A DNA stretch of 50,420 nucleotides. Source: Cyanobacteria bacterium FACHB-471 (GTDB lineage Bacteria > Cyanobacteriota > Cyanobacteriia > Elainellales > Elainellaceae). Position numbers and translations under genes: made by a program. The notes beneath the pieces are model-generated. The model ran no database searches. It worked only from the letters and a program-made list of their open reading frames with translations, and was not told where the DNA came from. Below, piece after piece: positions 1 through 10,100 of this stretch (position 1 is the stretch's first letter; every line of letters starts with the position of its first letter). The DNA lies in NCBI GenBank assembly GCA_014695345.1, contig JACJOC010000110.1:1-50420 (forward strand). Reading direction: 5' to 3'.

Positions 1-83
1 CAGGCGACACAGATGTGATTTTGCTTGCCTCTCTTCTTTCCATTCTTACGGATGTGAGTGGAACCGCATTCAGGACATTGCAT
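1..83 (-). CDS. IS1-family transposase N-terminus (InsA-like zinc finger), partial
   Basis: The first 27 codons read MQCPECGSTHIRKNGKKRGK and then continue to a second Cys pair, C-V-A-C, at the window edge. This CxxC zinc-finger start with a basic linker is typical of the InsA/N-terminal part of cyanobacterial IS1 transposases. A ribosome binding site (GGGGAAG) lies just upstream of the ATG. The rest of the gene is outside the window. It sits 12 bp from the stop codon of the broken TIR-TPR gene, and the TPR reading frame loses its motif just before this point, so the insertion probably truncated that gene. The outer end of the IS is not defined; I place it by inference near bases 95-115. Confidence 0.75.
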   Translation of the reverse strand, partial: MQCPECGSTHIRKNGKKRGKQNHICVA

Positions 84-94
84 TGAAACTTCCC

Positions 95-804
95 CTAATT
101 CATACCTCCATTCTGCAACGCCAAAAAGTCAGGTTTGAGTTGAATTGCCTGATCATAGTCCTTGATTGCCCCCTGCTTGTTGCCTAAGCCAGAGCGGTCA
201 TTTCCTCGACTGTTGTAGGCATTCGCAAAGCCAGTCTTAAGTTTGATGGCTTGGGTGAAGCCATCGAGTGCTGCTTGATAATTCTTCAGTTCATACTCAG
301 CCTTAGCCTAGCTGTAGCAGGCATCAGCATCGAAGGAACTGAGTTGCATCATTTCAGTGCTAGTTGTAGAGGGTGAACTGTCCCTCAGTTCTTCTTGTGG
401 TCTTTCACCTGTGATTCCCCAAATCATCAGTCCTAAATCAGTTGCATCCTCAGTGTCGCTGAAATTAATCCATCTGAGTTGTTGCAAAAATGGAAGACTG
501 TCCGGCACTTTGCTAACACCAGAAAGCAAAACAGGAATGACAGTTGTGCCCCTTCTCACACCCTGAGAAAAGAACACCTGGATCTCCCATTCTTGACAGC
601 TTCCTACTCCATCTGCCCCAAGAGTAATAGTGGCAGTTTTTACCGTAGGAATGGCTTGTTGAAACGATCTCCCTGGGGGAATTTGTTCTTCATCAATCCA
701 AGGTTTTAGACCCCGTTCTTTGAGCTTGTTGCTAATTTGATGCACCGGCGGTTTATCACCGCTGTGGAGAGCTAAAAAACATCAAATGGGTAGTCCGTAC
801 TCAT
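95..804 (-). pseudogene. TIR-TPR protein, broken by a frameshift, a stop codon and an IS1
   Basis: The intended start is ATG at 804 (MSTDYPFDVF...). The frame hits TAG at once because the T run at 774-779 has six Ts; with seven the reading continues as FLALHSGDKPPVHQ and into the long downstream frame (KERGLKPWIDEEQIPPGRSF), a normal TIR domain. A second lesion is a TAG at 308-310. Reading through it gives AKAEYELKNYQAALDGFTQA followed by about two TPR repeats, ending in TAG at 95 beside the IS1 gene. So three separate events have damaged one TIR-TPR protein. A slippage-corrected homopolymer could rescue the first lesion but not the TAG. Same strand and order as the TIR/nSTAND/TPR genes upstream, and probably once part of that operon. 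Confidence 0.85.
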
Positions 805-1090
805 GAATTGATTAGAACCCAAGTTTGTATCTTAATATACGATTCGATTGCTTACTGAGAAGCAAAATTGTTTTGCCCTCTCAACTGCACCTCCTGCCGA
901 TCCTATTCGTCCTGGATAGTAAAGTCAATTTACAGCACCTTGCGTCAGCATCGCTCAGCTTTCGTCTGTCGCTGGATTGAGCGAAGCCGAAACCTGCTCT
1001 CACAGCACGGTAGTTTGTTATTGGGTCAATACACAAGATATTAATGCATTATCAGAAGTAATCGGTGTAAAAAATAGGTAATGTGCTGAG

Positions 1091-1711
1091 TTAAGTTTGC
1101 GTACGTCTACACCGTGTAAAGGCTTCTCCTGCTCGTTGAGCTTCTTCCTGTTGTCCGGTTGAGGCATAGAGGTTGAGCGCCCTTTGTATATAATTGAGTC
1201 CACGACTGCGGCTATTGATATTACTAGGCGGACGGCATAAGCGAATTCCTGTGTCGAGTAGCTCATCGGCTTCTTCTTCTTCCCCAGGGCGTTGGCGGCT
1301 CAGCCAGTTTGATAACACCCGATCGGCATCTAATTCAACGGCTCGAAGAGAATCTTCCATTGCTGCTTCGATATTGTAGATCGCATCATATGCGGCAGCC
1401 CGCCACAAATAAGCATCACTATCGTCTGGGTTTAGTTCAATCGTACGGCTTAAAGCAGCGACCGCCTCTTCATAGCGACCGCGATCCATCAGTTCTAACC
1501 CTAAGTGATAGCAAGCTTCAGCCTTAAGCTCAGTATCTATTGCGATCGCCTCCTGCTGACACAAAGCTGTCTCAGGTGGTTCTATTAATGTGCTCGGTTC
1601 ATTGGAAGTGGTTTGAGCTATTCCAGCAGATGTGAGATTCAACCAAATTAACAACGCCACAATACCTATTTGGCGGGTTAATTGAAGGTGTTTACTCTTG
1701 AGTCTGTTCAT
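1091..1711 (-). CDS. Exported TPR-repeat protein
   Basis: 206 aa. The N-terminus has a basic start, a hydrophobic core (residues about 14-25) and an Ala-rich end (SAGIAQ), i.e. a signal peptide, so the protein is probably exported or anchored. Residues about 60-130 contain TPR-type helices (EACYHLGLELMDRGRYEEAV, then ELNPDDSDAYLWRAAAYDAI). The C-terminal 60 residues have one more helical pair. TPRs are protein-interaction scaffolds; no catalytic motif is visible. The start lies 36 bp after the stop of the nSTAND-WD40 gene on the same strand, which suggests co-transcription. Specific partner unknown. Confidence 0.75.
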   Translation of the reverse strand: MNRLKSKHLQLTRQIGIVALLIWLNLTSAGIAQTTSNEPSTLIEPPETALCQQEAIAIDTELKAEACYHLGLELMDRGRYEEAVAALSRTIELNPDDSDAYLWRAAAYDAIYNIEAAMEDSLRAVELDADRVLSNWLSRQRPGEEEEADELLDTGIRLCRPPSNINSRSRGLNYIQRALNLYASTGQQEEAQRAGEAFTRCRRTQT

Positions 1712-1747
1712 AGATTGCCAGATGAGGTAGAGCAGCCAATGAGAAAT

Positions 1748-4700
1748 TTAGAAGCGATCGTTGCTACAGATAGGTAAATTGCCTTCACTCAGGCTAGGAT
1801 TCCTCTGAATATAGGCAAATGCCCACTGGCAACCTCGCTGAATCAAATTATCCAGATCCAAATTCCATAAAATAACAGATTTGTCAGCACTCGCAGAGGC
1901 AAGAGTTTTACCATCAGGGCTAAAGCTTAAGCTATAAACAAAGCTACTATGTCCTTCAAGAGTGCGTATCAAAGTTCCTTCCCTTCGGCTCCAAAGTCTC
2001 ACAGTATTGTCATAGCTGACAGAAGCAATAGTATTCCCGTCGGGGTCAAATGTTACGTCACTCACTGCATCTTCGTGTCCTCGTAGAGGCGGAGTGATTA
2101 GCTGACCATCACTGAGCCGCCACCGTCGGATAGTTCTATCGGCACTGGCAGAAACTAGCTCTCGACCATCAGGGCTAAAACTAACGCTGTATACCCAATC
2201 TTCATGCCCACTTAAAGTGTGTAGCAACCGACCCTCTAACGTCCAGATTTTAGCGGTATTATCTGCACTTGCAGACGCAACTTGCTGACTATCAGGGTTA
2301 AATGCAACTCCAAGAACCGCTTCATCATGCGCTTGAAAGGTATGCTGCAAAGTGCCATCGATATTCCATAAAGTGACAGTACTGTTTGTGCCAGCAGCAG
2401 CGATGAGTTGACCGTTAGGGCTAAACACCACCTTTGTCGCTACATTATCATCCTGTCCAGAGTCAGAATTAATCATGTTCAACGTTTGTAGAGAGTTAAG
2501 TTCACCAATCCTCCAAAGCTTGACTGTACCATCCAGGCTACTGGTTAAAAGGTATTGGCTATCTGGACTAAACGCTGTGCTCAGAGCAGTGTCGCTATGT
2601 TCTTCTAAAAGCTGAGAGGTTCGAGTTGCTTTATTCCATAAAGTGATCACACCGTCTTCGTGAGCATAGGCAATGAATCGATTGTTGGGACTAGTGCTAA
2701 TGCTCCTAATTTCTTCAGAACGACTGGGCAATCGTTCTAGAGTTGTATGTGCCCTAGCCCATAAACGAATAGTATTGTCAAATCCCGACGAGACGAGTGT
2801 TTGACCATCAGCGCTAAAATCTACACTGAGGATGCTTTGGCGGTGCCCTTGAAGCGTGTCTAGCAAGTCGCCAGTGTTTGCATCCCATAGCTTAATCGTT
2901 CTGTCGGCACTGGCAGAGGCGATCGCGCGACCATCCGGGCTAAACCGAACGCTGTAAATGCGATCGCCATGTCCCGCCAGTGTTCTGACCAACTCACCAT
3001 CAACTCGCCATACCTTAACCTGATTGTCGTTTCCCACAGAAGCAATGAACTGTCCATCCGGGCTATAAACAATATCTTGAACACTTTCGCCATGATCCCA
3101 ACTGTTTAACTCATTTCCATTAAAATCCCATAGCTTGATGACACCATCTGCATCGGCAGAGGTAAGGCGATCACCCGTGGCGTTAAAATTAACCGCTCTT
3201 ACCAAATTACTGTGTCCTTCAAATGTTCTAATCAACCTGCCGTTTAGATCCCAAAGTCTCATGAGATTGTCCTTATAAGCTGCGACGATTACACTACCAT
3301 CGGGACTAAAGCTAATGTCTTCAATATCTAGCGTAAATTGATCACCAGTATCTTGTGTACCGATGGTTCTGATTGACGAACCGTCTAATCGCCATAGCTT
3401 AATCACATTATCAGCACCCGCAGAAGCTAGTAGCGATTGAGTTGGGCTAAATGCAACATCAAAAACAGCGCCCCTATGCCCCTGAAGAGTTTGGGAAGAG
3501 TTGCTATCTAAAGACCATAGTTTGACTGTAAAATCACCGCCACCAGAAGCAATCCAACGTCCATCTTGGCTAAAGCTAGCGCTGTAAACCTTTCTTGTAC
3601 TGTCACGGTTAGCTTCTGCTTGAGTGCTATGAACTAAGCGATCGCGTTCTTGAATACTGTAGATAATTTGACGCAGCATGACAACCGTTGATAATCGGTT
3701 TTCAGAGCTGATATTCTGAGCTTTTTGGACTTGTTCAGCTGCCTGTAATGCCGTTATCAAGGCAGAAAGCTGATCATTTAGGGCGAAAGATGCTCCAGCG
3801 TTAGATACACGACCAAGGAGCTGGCTATTCTCAGATTCAATCTGAGCTTTTTGGGCTTTAGCATATTGAATAGATGCAATAAAGGCACCGATGCCAACCA
3901 TGAGAGAAAGAATGATCAGTGTAATTCCAATTCGTCTTTCACGGTTAAGCTCGCGCAGTCGCTTTTGCTGGCTCTTGTTAAGAAAATCAAGCGCCTCTTG
4001 AAAAATCGATCCTGGGCTTACTTGAGGGTTATATCGCCTTGCCCAAACTGTGTCAGGTTGTTGTTCTTTTTGCCATGTTAATGCACTGGCTAAGTCAATA
4101 CCCGTCCATAACTCTCCTCGCATATTCTGATAGAGAAGGGTTGCTTGAATGAGACGATGATAGGCTTCTACCGATTCTGCTTCTTCTGCCACCCATTGCT
4201 TTAATTGCTGCCACAGTCGAATCAAACTTTCATGAGAGATGTCTAGTACAGAATTGACAGTCAACGTTTCAGCGTCGTAAATCGATGGCATCAAAAACGA
4301 TCGCCCCTCTGCCCGAAATGCGTTAACGACATTAATCACATTAGCTTCTGTTGCGTTTGCAATCGCACAAATTTCGTCTAGCCGGGTTGGATCGCGGATG
4401 TCTTGCCCATCAGGTGTGCGTTTGGTGAGCCGCTTAAATAGAACCTCAGCGATCGTTTGTTGCTCTTGTGTTAACTCATTGAAGATAGCATCTGCATGGT
4501 TGGAAAGAGCATGATCCATTCCTCCAGTTGCTTGATAGTGTTGCAGATCGATCGGTTCATTAAGCTGGTGTTCTGTCGCCCAGATATTCCATGTTCGCAT
4601 CAGTGCGTGCTGCAAAATTGGCAACTGATCAGAATTATCGCCCACTGTATTGAGCAGTCGGTTGACAAGGCGAGGAGTAATGGTGGCACCGCTAACTTCA

Positions 4701-5461
4701 ACAGGCCGCTCGATCGCATCTCGAATTTGGCTGCGAGTCATGCGAGGGATTAAATATTGTCCTTCATTGATGGCTTCGGGCAAATCTCGAAACTGAGAAC
4801 ACTCACCTAAAAAATCCGAGCGCATGGTGAGAACCACATAAATCGGAAACTCATCTTGTTTCTTGGTTGCTTCAATTAAAAGTTTGACGAATGCGGCTGC
4901 TTCATTCACTGCATCTTGTCTTACATGTTCTGTAGATTGTTGTGAAAACGTTTGCTTAAATCGAAACAGTTCCTCAAACTGATCAATGACAATCAGTAAT
5001 TTCATATTGTCTGGTAATCTGGCTCGCCATACGGTTTCGATTAATCCTCTAGAGCCGCGTCTTAGCAATGCTTCAATGATGTCAAAAGACAAGTCAGCAG
5101 ATGTTAATTCGGTTTCATTTGTTCTGTCTAATGAGTTGTCTGAATTAACTCTCAACTCTTGTATTTTGTTTAACTCAGTTGCTAGGTTGCCAACTGGGTC
5201 GTTTTCAGGACGTGCGATCGCAACTCGCCAATGAGTGTTTGATTCAATCGTGTTATCTTCTAAAGCAGGTAGCAACCCTGCTCGAATTAACGATGATTTT
5301 CCACTTCCAGAAACGCCTACAACAGCCAAGAATCGAGTCTGAGTGAGAATGCGAAGTAGCTCGTTTGTTTGCCCCTCTCGACCATAAAATAGATTCGCTT
5401 CAGCAAACGTAAAGGGTCGTAATCCTGGAAATGGGTTTGAGGGTATTTGCTGTCCAACCAT
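1748..5461 (-). CDS. nSTAND ATPase with transmembrane segment and 14 WD40 repeats
   Basis: 1237 aa. It opens with NPFPGLRPFTFAEANLFYGR, the signature start of the nSTAND1 family, followed by a Walker A loop (GVSGSGKSS, residues 49-57, Lys55) and a Walker B (LLIVIDQFEELF). A helical region is followed by one hydrophobic span at about 508-532, then a coiled region. From about 620 to the end there are 14 blades ending in LW-x-D-type strands, enough for two seven-bladed propellers. STAND proteins are NTP-driven switches in which the repeats sense a ligand and the N-terminus passes on a signal; this is family knowledge. It lies 28 bp downstream of the TIR gene, so TIR and STAND are probably made together. 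The fused effector domain often seen at the N-terminus is absent, so the separate TIR protein may be the effector. Confidence 0.9.
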   Translation of the reverse strand: MVGQQIPSNPFPGLRPFTFAEANLFYGREGQTNELLRILTQTRFLAVVGVSGSGKSSLIRAGLLPALEDNTIESNTHWRVAIARPENDPVGNLATELNKIQELRVNSDNSLDRTNETELTSADLSFDIIEALLRRGSRGLIETVWRARLPDNMKLLIVIDQFEELFRFKQTFSQQSTEHVRQDAVNEAAAFVKLLIEATKKQDEFPIYVVLTMRSDFLGECSQFRDLPEAINEGQYLIPRMTRSQIRDAIERPVEVSGATITPRLVNRLLNTVGDNSDQLPILQHALMRTWNIWATEHQLNEPIDLQHYQATGGMDHALSNHADAIFNELTQEQQTIAEVLFKRLTKRTPDGQDIRDPTRLDEICAIANATEANVINVVNAFRAEGRSFLMPSIYDAETLTVNSVLDISHESLIRLWQQLKQWVAEEAESVEAYHRLIQATLLYQNMRGELWTGIDLASALTWQKEQQPDTVWARRYNPQVSPGSIFQEALDFLNKSQQKRLRELNRERRIGITLIILSLMVGIGAFIASIQYAKAQKAQIESENSQLLGRVSNAGASFALNDQLSALITALQAAEQVQKAQNISSENRLSTVVMLRQIIYSIQERDRLVHSTQAEANRDSTRKVYSASFSQDGRWIASGGGDFTVKLWSLDSNSSQTLQGHRGAVFDVAFSPTQSLLASAGADNVIKLWRLDGSSIRTIGTQDTGDQFTLDIEDISFSPDGSVIVAAYKDNLMRLWDLNGRLIRTFEGHSNLVRAVNFNATGDRLTSADADGVIKLWDFNGNELNSWDHGESVQDIVYSPDGQFIASVGNDNQVKVWRVDGELVRTLAGHGDRIYSVRFSPDGRAIASASADRTIKLWDANTGDLLDTLQGHRQSILSVDFSADGQTLVSSGFDNTIRLWARAHTTLERLPSRSEEIRSISTSPNNRFIAYAHEDGVITLWNKATRTSQLLEEHSDTALSTAFSPDSQYLLTSSLDGTVKLWRIGELNSLQTLNMINSDSGQDDNVATKVVFSPNGQLIAAAGTNSTVTLWNIDGTLQHTFQAHDEAVLGVAFNPDSQQVASASADNTAKIWTLEGRLLHTLSGHEDWVYSVSFSPDGRELVSASADRTIRRWRLSDGQLITPPLRGHEDAVSDVTFDPDGNTIASVSYDNTVRLWSRREGTLIRTLEGHSSFVYSLSFSPDGKTLASASADKSVILWNLDLDNLIQRGCQWAFAYIQRNPSLSEGNLPICSNDRF

Positions 5462-5489
5462 TCACTCAAGTCTCTTATTCTGACGGCGT

Positions 5490-6920
5490 TTATGACAGAA
5501 GACTACCTAATTCATCGGGCAAACACTCTGCCGTCTGATAAATAACCCGCACATCCTTCATAGTTCTGACGCGTCCGCTCTTGGGTTCGATGCCGTCAAA
5601 ATAAACGATCTTCAGTTTTGTCCCCTGTTCATCAGCTTTCCGAATATCTTTCAGCATGAATGTGACCCAATCTAAACTGGCAGAGTGGCAATAAACAATG
5701 ACAGTATCGCAATCGATAAGGCAGGTCTTATGATACTTTTCTCGATTAGACTCTTCCAGGTCAAATAGGGATGTATTCACCTCTTCAAAATCTTGATCAA
5801 ACAAGTAATCTTCTAATGTTGCAACTGAGAGGCGATCGCACTCATGGTGGATCAAATAAACCCGCCGAATAGAGCGTTGCTCATTTACACGAATCAACGA
5901 ATGCAATTTGTCTTGGATATATTCTTTGAAGTTTTCTAGAGGAGTTTGGATAAATTCATCGGAGTTTTGCAGAGCTTCAATGAGATGAATCTGGGCTTTT
6001 TCAATGGAATGTTGGTTAGTTTCAATATTTAATGCAGGCGGCAGCCAGATTAGGCGGGTAAATTTAGTTGTTTCTTCACTTCGAGCATTTGCCAGTTCAG
6101 CTTGAATTTGAATAACCGATCGACCCAACGTTTCCGCTTCAGGAATTGCACCATAACGTTCACCCAAGATGTGAATTGAGAGAACGCAATGGCTTAAATC
6201 ATCTTGAACCCTAGCTGTTAAACGAGAATTGTAGGGCAATGGCATTTGGGGAAGAACGGTACAGCCCCATTGTTCCAATTCACGTCTGAGCTTATCTCTA
6301 TTCTCTTGTTGATCTTCAGTTGTTTCTGCTAGATAGACCGCGATCTCAGCCGGGAATAGCGCTTTAGGACGTTGCCTGACAGCGCTACTGTCTATTGACT
6401 CTAGCAATTCTGCAATTTCTTCAGAAACATCTTTTATGCGTTGCAAAAACTGCTCTTTTGTTTCTTGCCATTCAGGTCTGTATTCTCGAATTCGATTGCC
6501 ATCCTTAACCTCATAAAAGGGATAGCCTAGTAGTTCCTGAAACTCTGATGGCTTTTGATCCCTAGGTTCAGGTAAATTTTTAATGACTTTACAAATGGGC
6601 AATTTGCGATAGGATTCCAGCTTAAATTTTTCTAAAAAAACTCGTGCTTCTTCCTGGCACCACTCTGATTGTACATACCCCTTTGACATTACAGCTAATA
6701 GAATCTGCGATCGCCTCACCTCCTCTGCAATCGTAGGGGTTAAACGCTCATATCCACGTATCTTATTCTCATCTCGAAAAATGTTAGGTTGCCGTCCCAA
6801 ATCACCCCACAGATAACTTTTGAGATATTCATACAACGCCGTGACCCACTGACCTTCGGTCCGATCAGGGTCAATCACCTGGTTATCGCTCCACGCATAA
6901 CTAATGAAAACGTCTGTCAT
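5490..6920 (-). CDS. TIR-domain protein with middle DUF4062-like and C-terminal TIR-like regions
   Basis: 476 aa. Residues 1-about 150 are a TIR domain starting MTDVFISYAW. Motif QSEWCQEEARVF (84-95) matches the W-C-x-x-E active-site strand of TIR NADases, with Glu91 the expected catalytic residue. Residues about 205-340 (DKLRRELEQWGCTVLP, then HCVLSIHILGERYGAIPE) look like the DUF4062/SIR-TIR type signalling fold. Residues about 355-476 form a third alpha/beta domain (RRVYLIHHECDRLSVATLED, DTVIVYC) that I read as TIR- or receiver-like. Cytoplasmic; no signal or membrane segment. First gene of a minus-strand operon with the nSTAND-WD40 gene. NAD hydrolysis or a scaffolding role in a defence or stress-response complex is likely but inferred. 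Confidence 0.85.
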   Translation of the reverse strand: MTDVFISYAWSDNQVIDPDRTEGQWVTALYEYLKSYLWGDLGRQPNIFRDENKIRGYERLTPTIAEEVRRSQILLAVMSKGYVQSEWCQEEARVFLEKFKLESYRKLPICKVIKNLPEPRDQKPSEFQELLGYPFYEVKDGNRIREYRPEWQETKEQFLQRIKDVSEEIAELLESIDSSAVRQRPKALFPAEIAVYLAETTEDQQENRDKLRRELEQWGCTVLPQMPLPYNSRLTARVQDDLSHCVLSIHILGERYGAIPEAETLGRSVIQIQAELANARSEETTKFTRLIWLPPALNIETNQHSIEKAQIHLIEALQNSDEFIQTPLENFKEYIQDKLHSLIRVNEQRSIRRVYLIHHECDRLSVATLEDYLFDQDFEEVNTSLFDLEESNREKYHKTCLIDCDTVIVYCHSASLDWVTFMLKDIRKADEQGTKLKIVYFDGIEPKSGRVRTMKDVRVIYQTAECLPDELGSLLS

Positions 6921-7150
6921 CCGTATCGAGTTATTTGAGTGTAATTTGTACCAACAATTTTAGGGATTTTCTAAAAGATTTGATAGTGTTATTCTCGACA
7001 CAGGTATTTACTTGTAGTCTAGGTTAAGATATCAAGGATCTTTCTCTTTTGAGACTGTCTAGAGTTTAGCGAGCGTTAGAGAAAGTTTAGTGGGTGTTGA
7101 AGAATTTTGAGCAAAAGCTTCAAAGTATTTGACAGTTTGGGTGTGCTTCT

Positions 7151-10100
7151 ATGAAATCTACCATCTTTGGTGTTGCAGTCATCACTGCAATGGGTCTGCA
7201 ATTTGCGATCGCTCTCCTTCCCGCTTATGCAGATCCGGTGCCTGCACGAAACGCCACAGGAACCCGTGTACAACTTCGAGATGGACGCTTTGATATTGAG
7301 GGTGGGCGATTATCAAGCGATCGCACCAATCTGTTTCACGATTTTGAACGCTTTAATCTCAACCGCAATCAGGTTGCCAATTTCCTTTCTAATTCAGAGA
7401 TTCGCAATATTTTCTCACGGGTTACAGGTGGGGATGCGTCTTACATTAACGGGTTATTGCAGGTCAGTGGCGGCAATTCTAATTTGTACTTAATCAACCC
7501 ATCAGGAATCCTATTTGGACCGAATGCCCGTTTAGACGTACCTGCCTCGTTTACTGCCACAACCGCGACAGGAATTGGTTTTGGCGATATCTGGCTGAAT
7601 GCACTCGATAGGGGTAATTATGAGGCATTAGTAGGTAATCCCAGTGCGTTTTCGTTTGCGACTATGCAACCAGGAGCGATCGTCAATGCCGGAAATTTAG
7701 CTGTGTCACAAGGACAACAGTTGATGCTCCTAGGGGGTACTGTGATCAACACAGGTACCCTCTCAGCACCGGGTGGAAGCATCACGATCGCCGCTATTCC
7801 GGGAGAAAATCGAGTTCGACTCAGCCAGGACGGAATGCTACTAAGCCTGGAATTGGAATTGCTTGGAACTGACACCACTGAGAGTAGCAGCGCCCTACCC
7901 TTTACGCCGCTCTCACTCCCTGCCTTGTTAACGGGAGGTAATGTTGATGGGCCAACCGGCGTGACGATTAACCCAGATGGTACGGTGCAATTAACGGGAT
8001 CAGGAATTACCCTACCCACCAATCCTGGAACTGCGATCGCCTCTGGCACAATTGATGCCTCTAATCAAACTATTTCCTCAGCCACCCAAACCCCAGAGAT
8101 TAACGTGTTGGGCGATCGCGTTGCGCTCCTGAACACGACTCTCAACGCATCCGGCATCAACGGGGGTGGCACTGTTCGCATTGGTGGAGATTACCAGGGA
8201 CAGGGCACTGTTTTTAATGCATCACGCACCTTTGTTAGCTCTGGCTCGGTGATCAATGCAGATGCGATCGCTCAGGGTAATGGGGGGCGCGTCATTGTGT
8301 GGGCAGATGAGGTAACAGGCTTTTATGGCAACATCACTGCTAGAGGTGGATTAACCCTCGGCAATGGTGGGTTTGTTGAAATCTCAGGATACGAAGACTT
8401 AATTTTTCGAGGTACGGCTGATCTCAGTGCTACAAATGGCAATGTTGGTACATTACTGCTCGACCCCACTAACATTGTTATCGCTGATGGTGTCGCCGCT
8501 CCCGACGATGCTCAAATTGACGATAACCTCATTTCGAGTGGTGATGCTGGCGAAACGTTCACAATTTCTGAACAAAGGATTGAACGTCTAGCAAGTGGTG
8601 CAGATGTTCGTCTTGAAGCAACGAACAACATCACAATTAACGATCTAACTGATAATAGTCTCAATATTGCACAGAGCATCGGCAGCCTTGCTTTTATCGC
8701 CGATGCTGATGAAGATGGTTTTGGCTCTTTCTCAATGACTCGGACAGATGAGATCGTTGCACCTGCAAGAAACGTTACGATCTCGGGCGTGGACATTACC
8801 CTGGGAAGACTGGATACAGGGGCTTTCGCTCGCGATTCGGGTTCAGTAACTTTGAATGCAACGAGAAATATCGTAGCAGGTGAAATAAATACTGTATTCA
8901 GGGGGGCAGGAGGACTCAGTGGAGGAGCCATTAACCTCACAGCAGGAGAAAGTATCACCATTCAGGCACAAGGTGACAGAGTTTCAACTGCTGGATTATT
9001 CTCTTCATCTAATAGCGGAAATGGAGGAGATATCACCCTTAGAGCAAATGGCGATATTTCTTTCCTAACCTGTGCCCAAAGCGGTATTTGCATCCAGACT
9101 GGTAATAGCGTTTCCATTCCAGGATTTCGTAGTGGTAGTCTCACTTTAATTGCTGATGCTGATAGAAATAGCTCCGGCTCCCTCGTGGTACCTCAAACAT
9201 CGAGAATCGTTGTACCTGGAAGGGATGTCAACATTTCATCGACGGACATTATTCTTGGGGAACTTCTTACAGACACGTCTACTACTGATGCTGGTTCAAT
9301 TACTTTAGACGCAACTGGCAATGTTTCATTAGTATCACTCGACTCAACTACCCAATCTAGCGACTTAAATAATCCCCGTAGGGCAGGTAACATCACAATC
9401 AACGCAGGAGGAACAGTTGATATTGGAAACCGCTTACGTGCTTGGTCAGATACTGGTAGTGGTGGCATTGTTAGAGTCGAGGCAAATAGCGGTATTTTCA
9501 TCAATCGCTCAGGTCTAAATTCGAGAAGTGCTGGTATTGAAACCTTTACAGAACAAGGCAACACAGAAGGTGAAACTATATCAGTTGTTGGAGATAGTGG
9601 AAATATCACCTTAATCAGTGGTGGTGAGATTAATGTTGCAGGTAGGCTGAATGCATTTAATGTTTTTGGAAGACCAGGAAATATTACTTTGAGAGCAGTT
9701 GGAGATATTACAACACGCCGGTTAAATACGGAAGGACGGTTTGTGGAGAGTGGCACTGTTCAAATCACAAGTACTGCTGGTTCTATTAACACTAATCTTG
9801 GAACGATCAACTCTTCTTCTCGTAATAGCAGTGGAGGAAGGGTTTCCATTAATGCTCCTCAAGGAAATATTACAACAGGTACTATTAACACTCAGGGGGC
9901 GATTAATGCAGGAGGTGAAGGAAATTCAGGATCAATTACGCTAACAAGTGGTGGTAATATCAATGCGACTTCAGGAACTTTAAATTCTTCATCTTCAAAT
10001 GGTAATGCTGGAGCCATAACCTTCAATGCAAGTGGAACGATTCAAACAGGGGCTTTGAATACTAGTGCTGTTGACGGTCAAAGCGGCTCGATCGCGCTCA

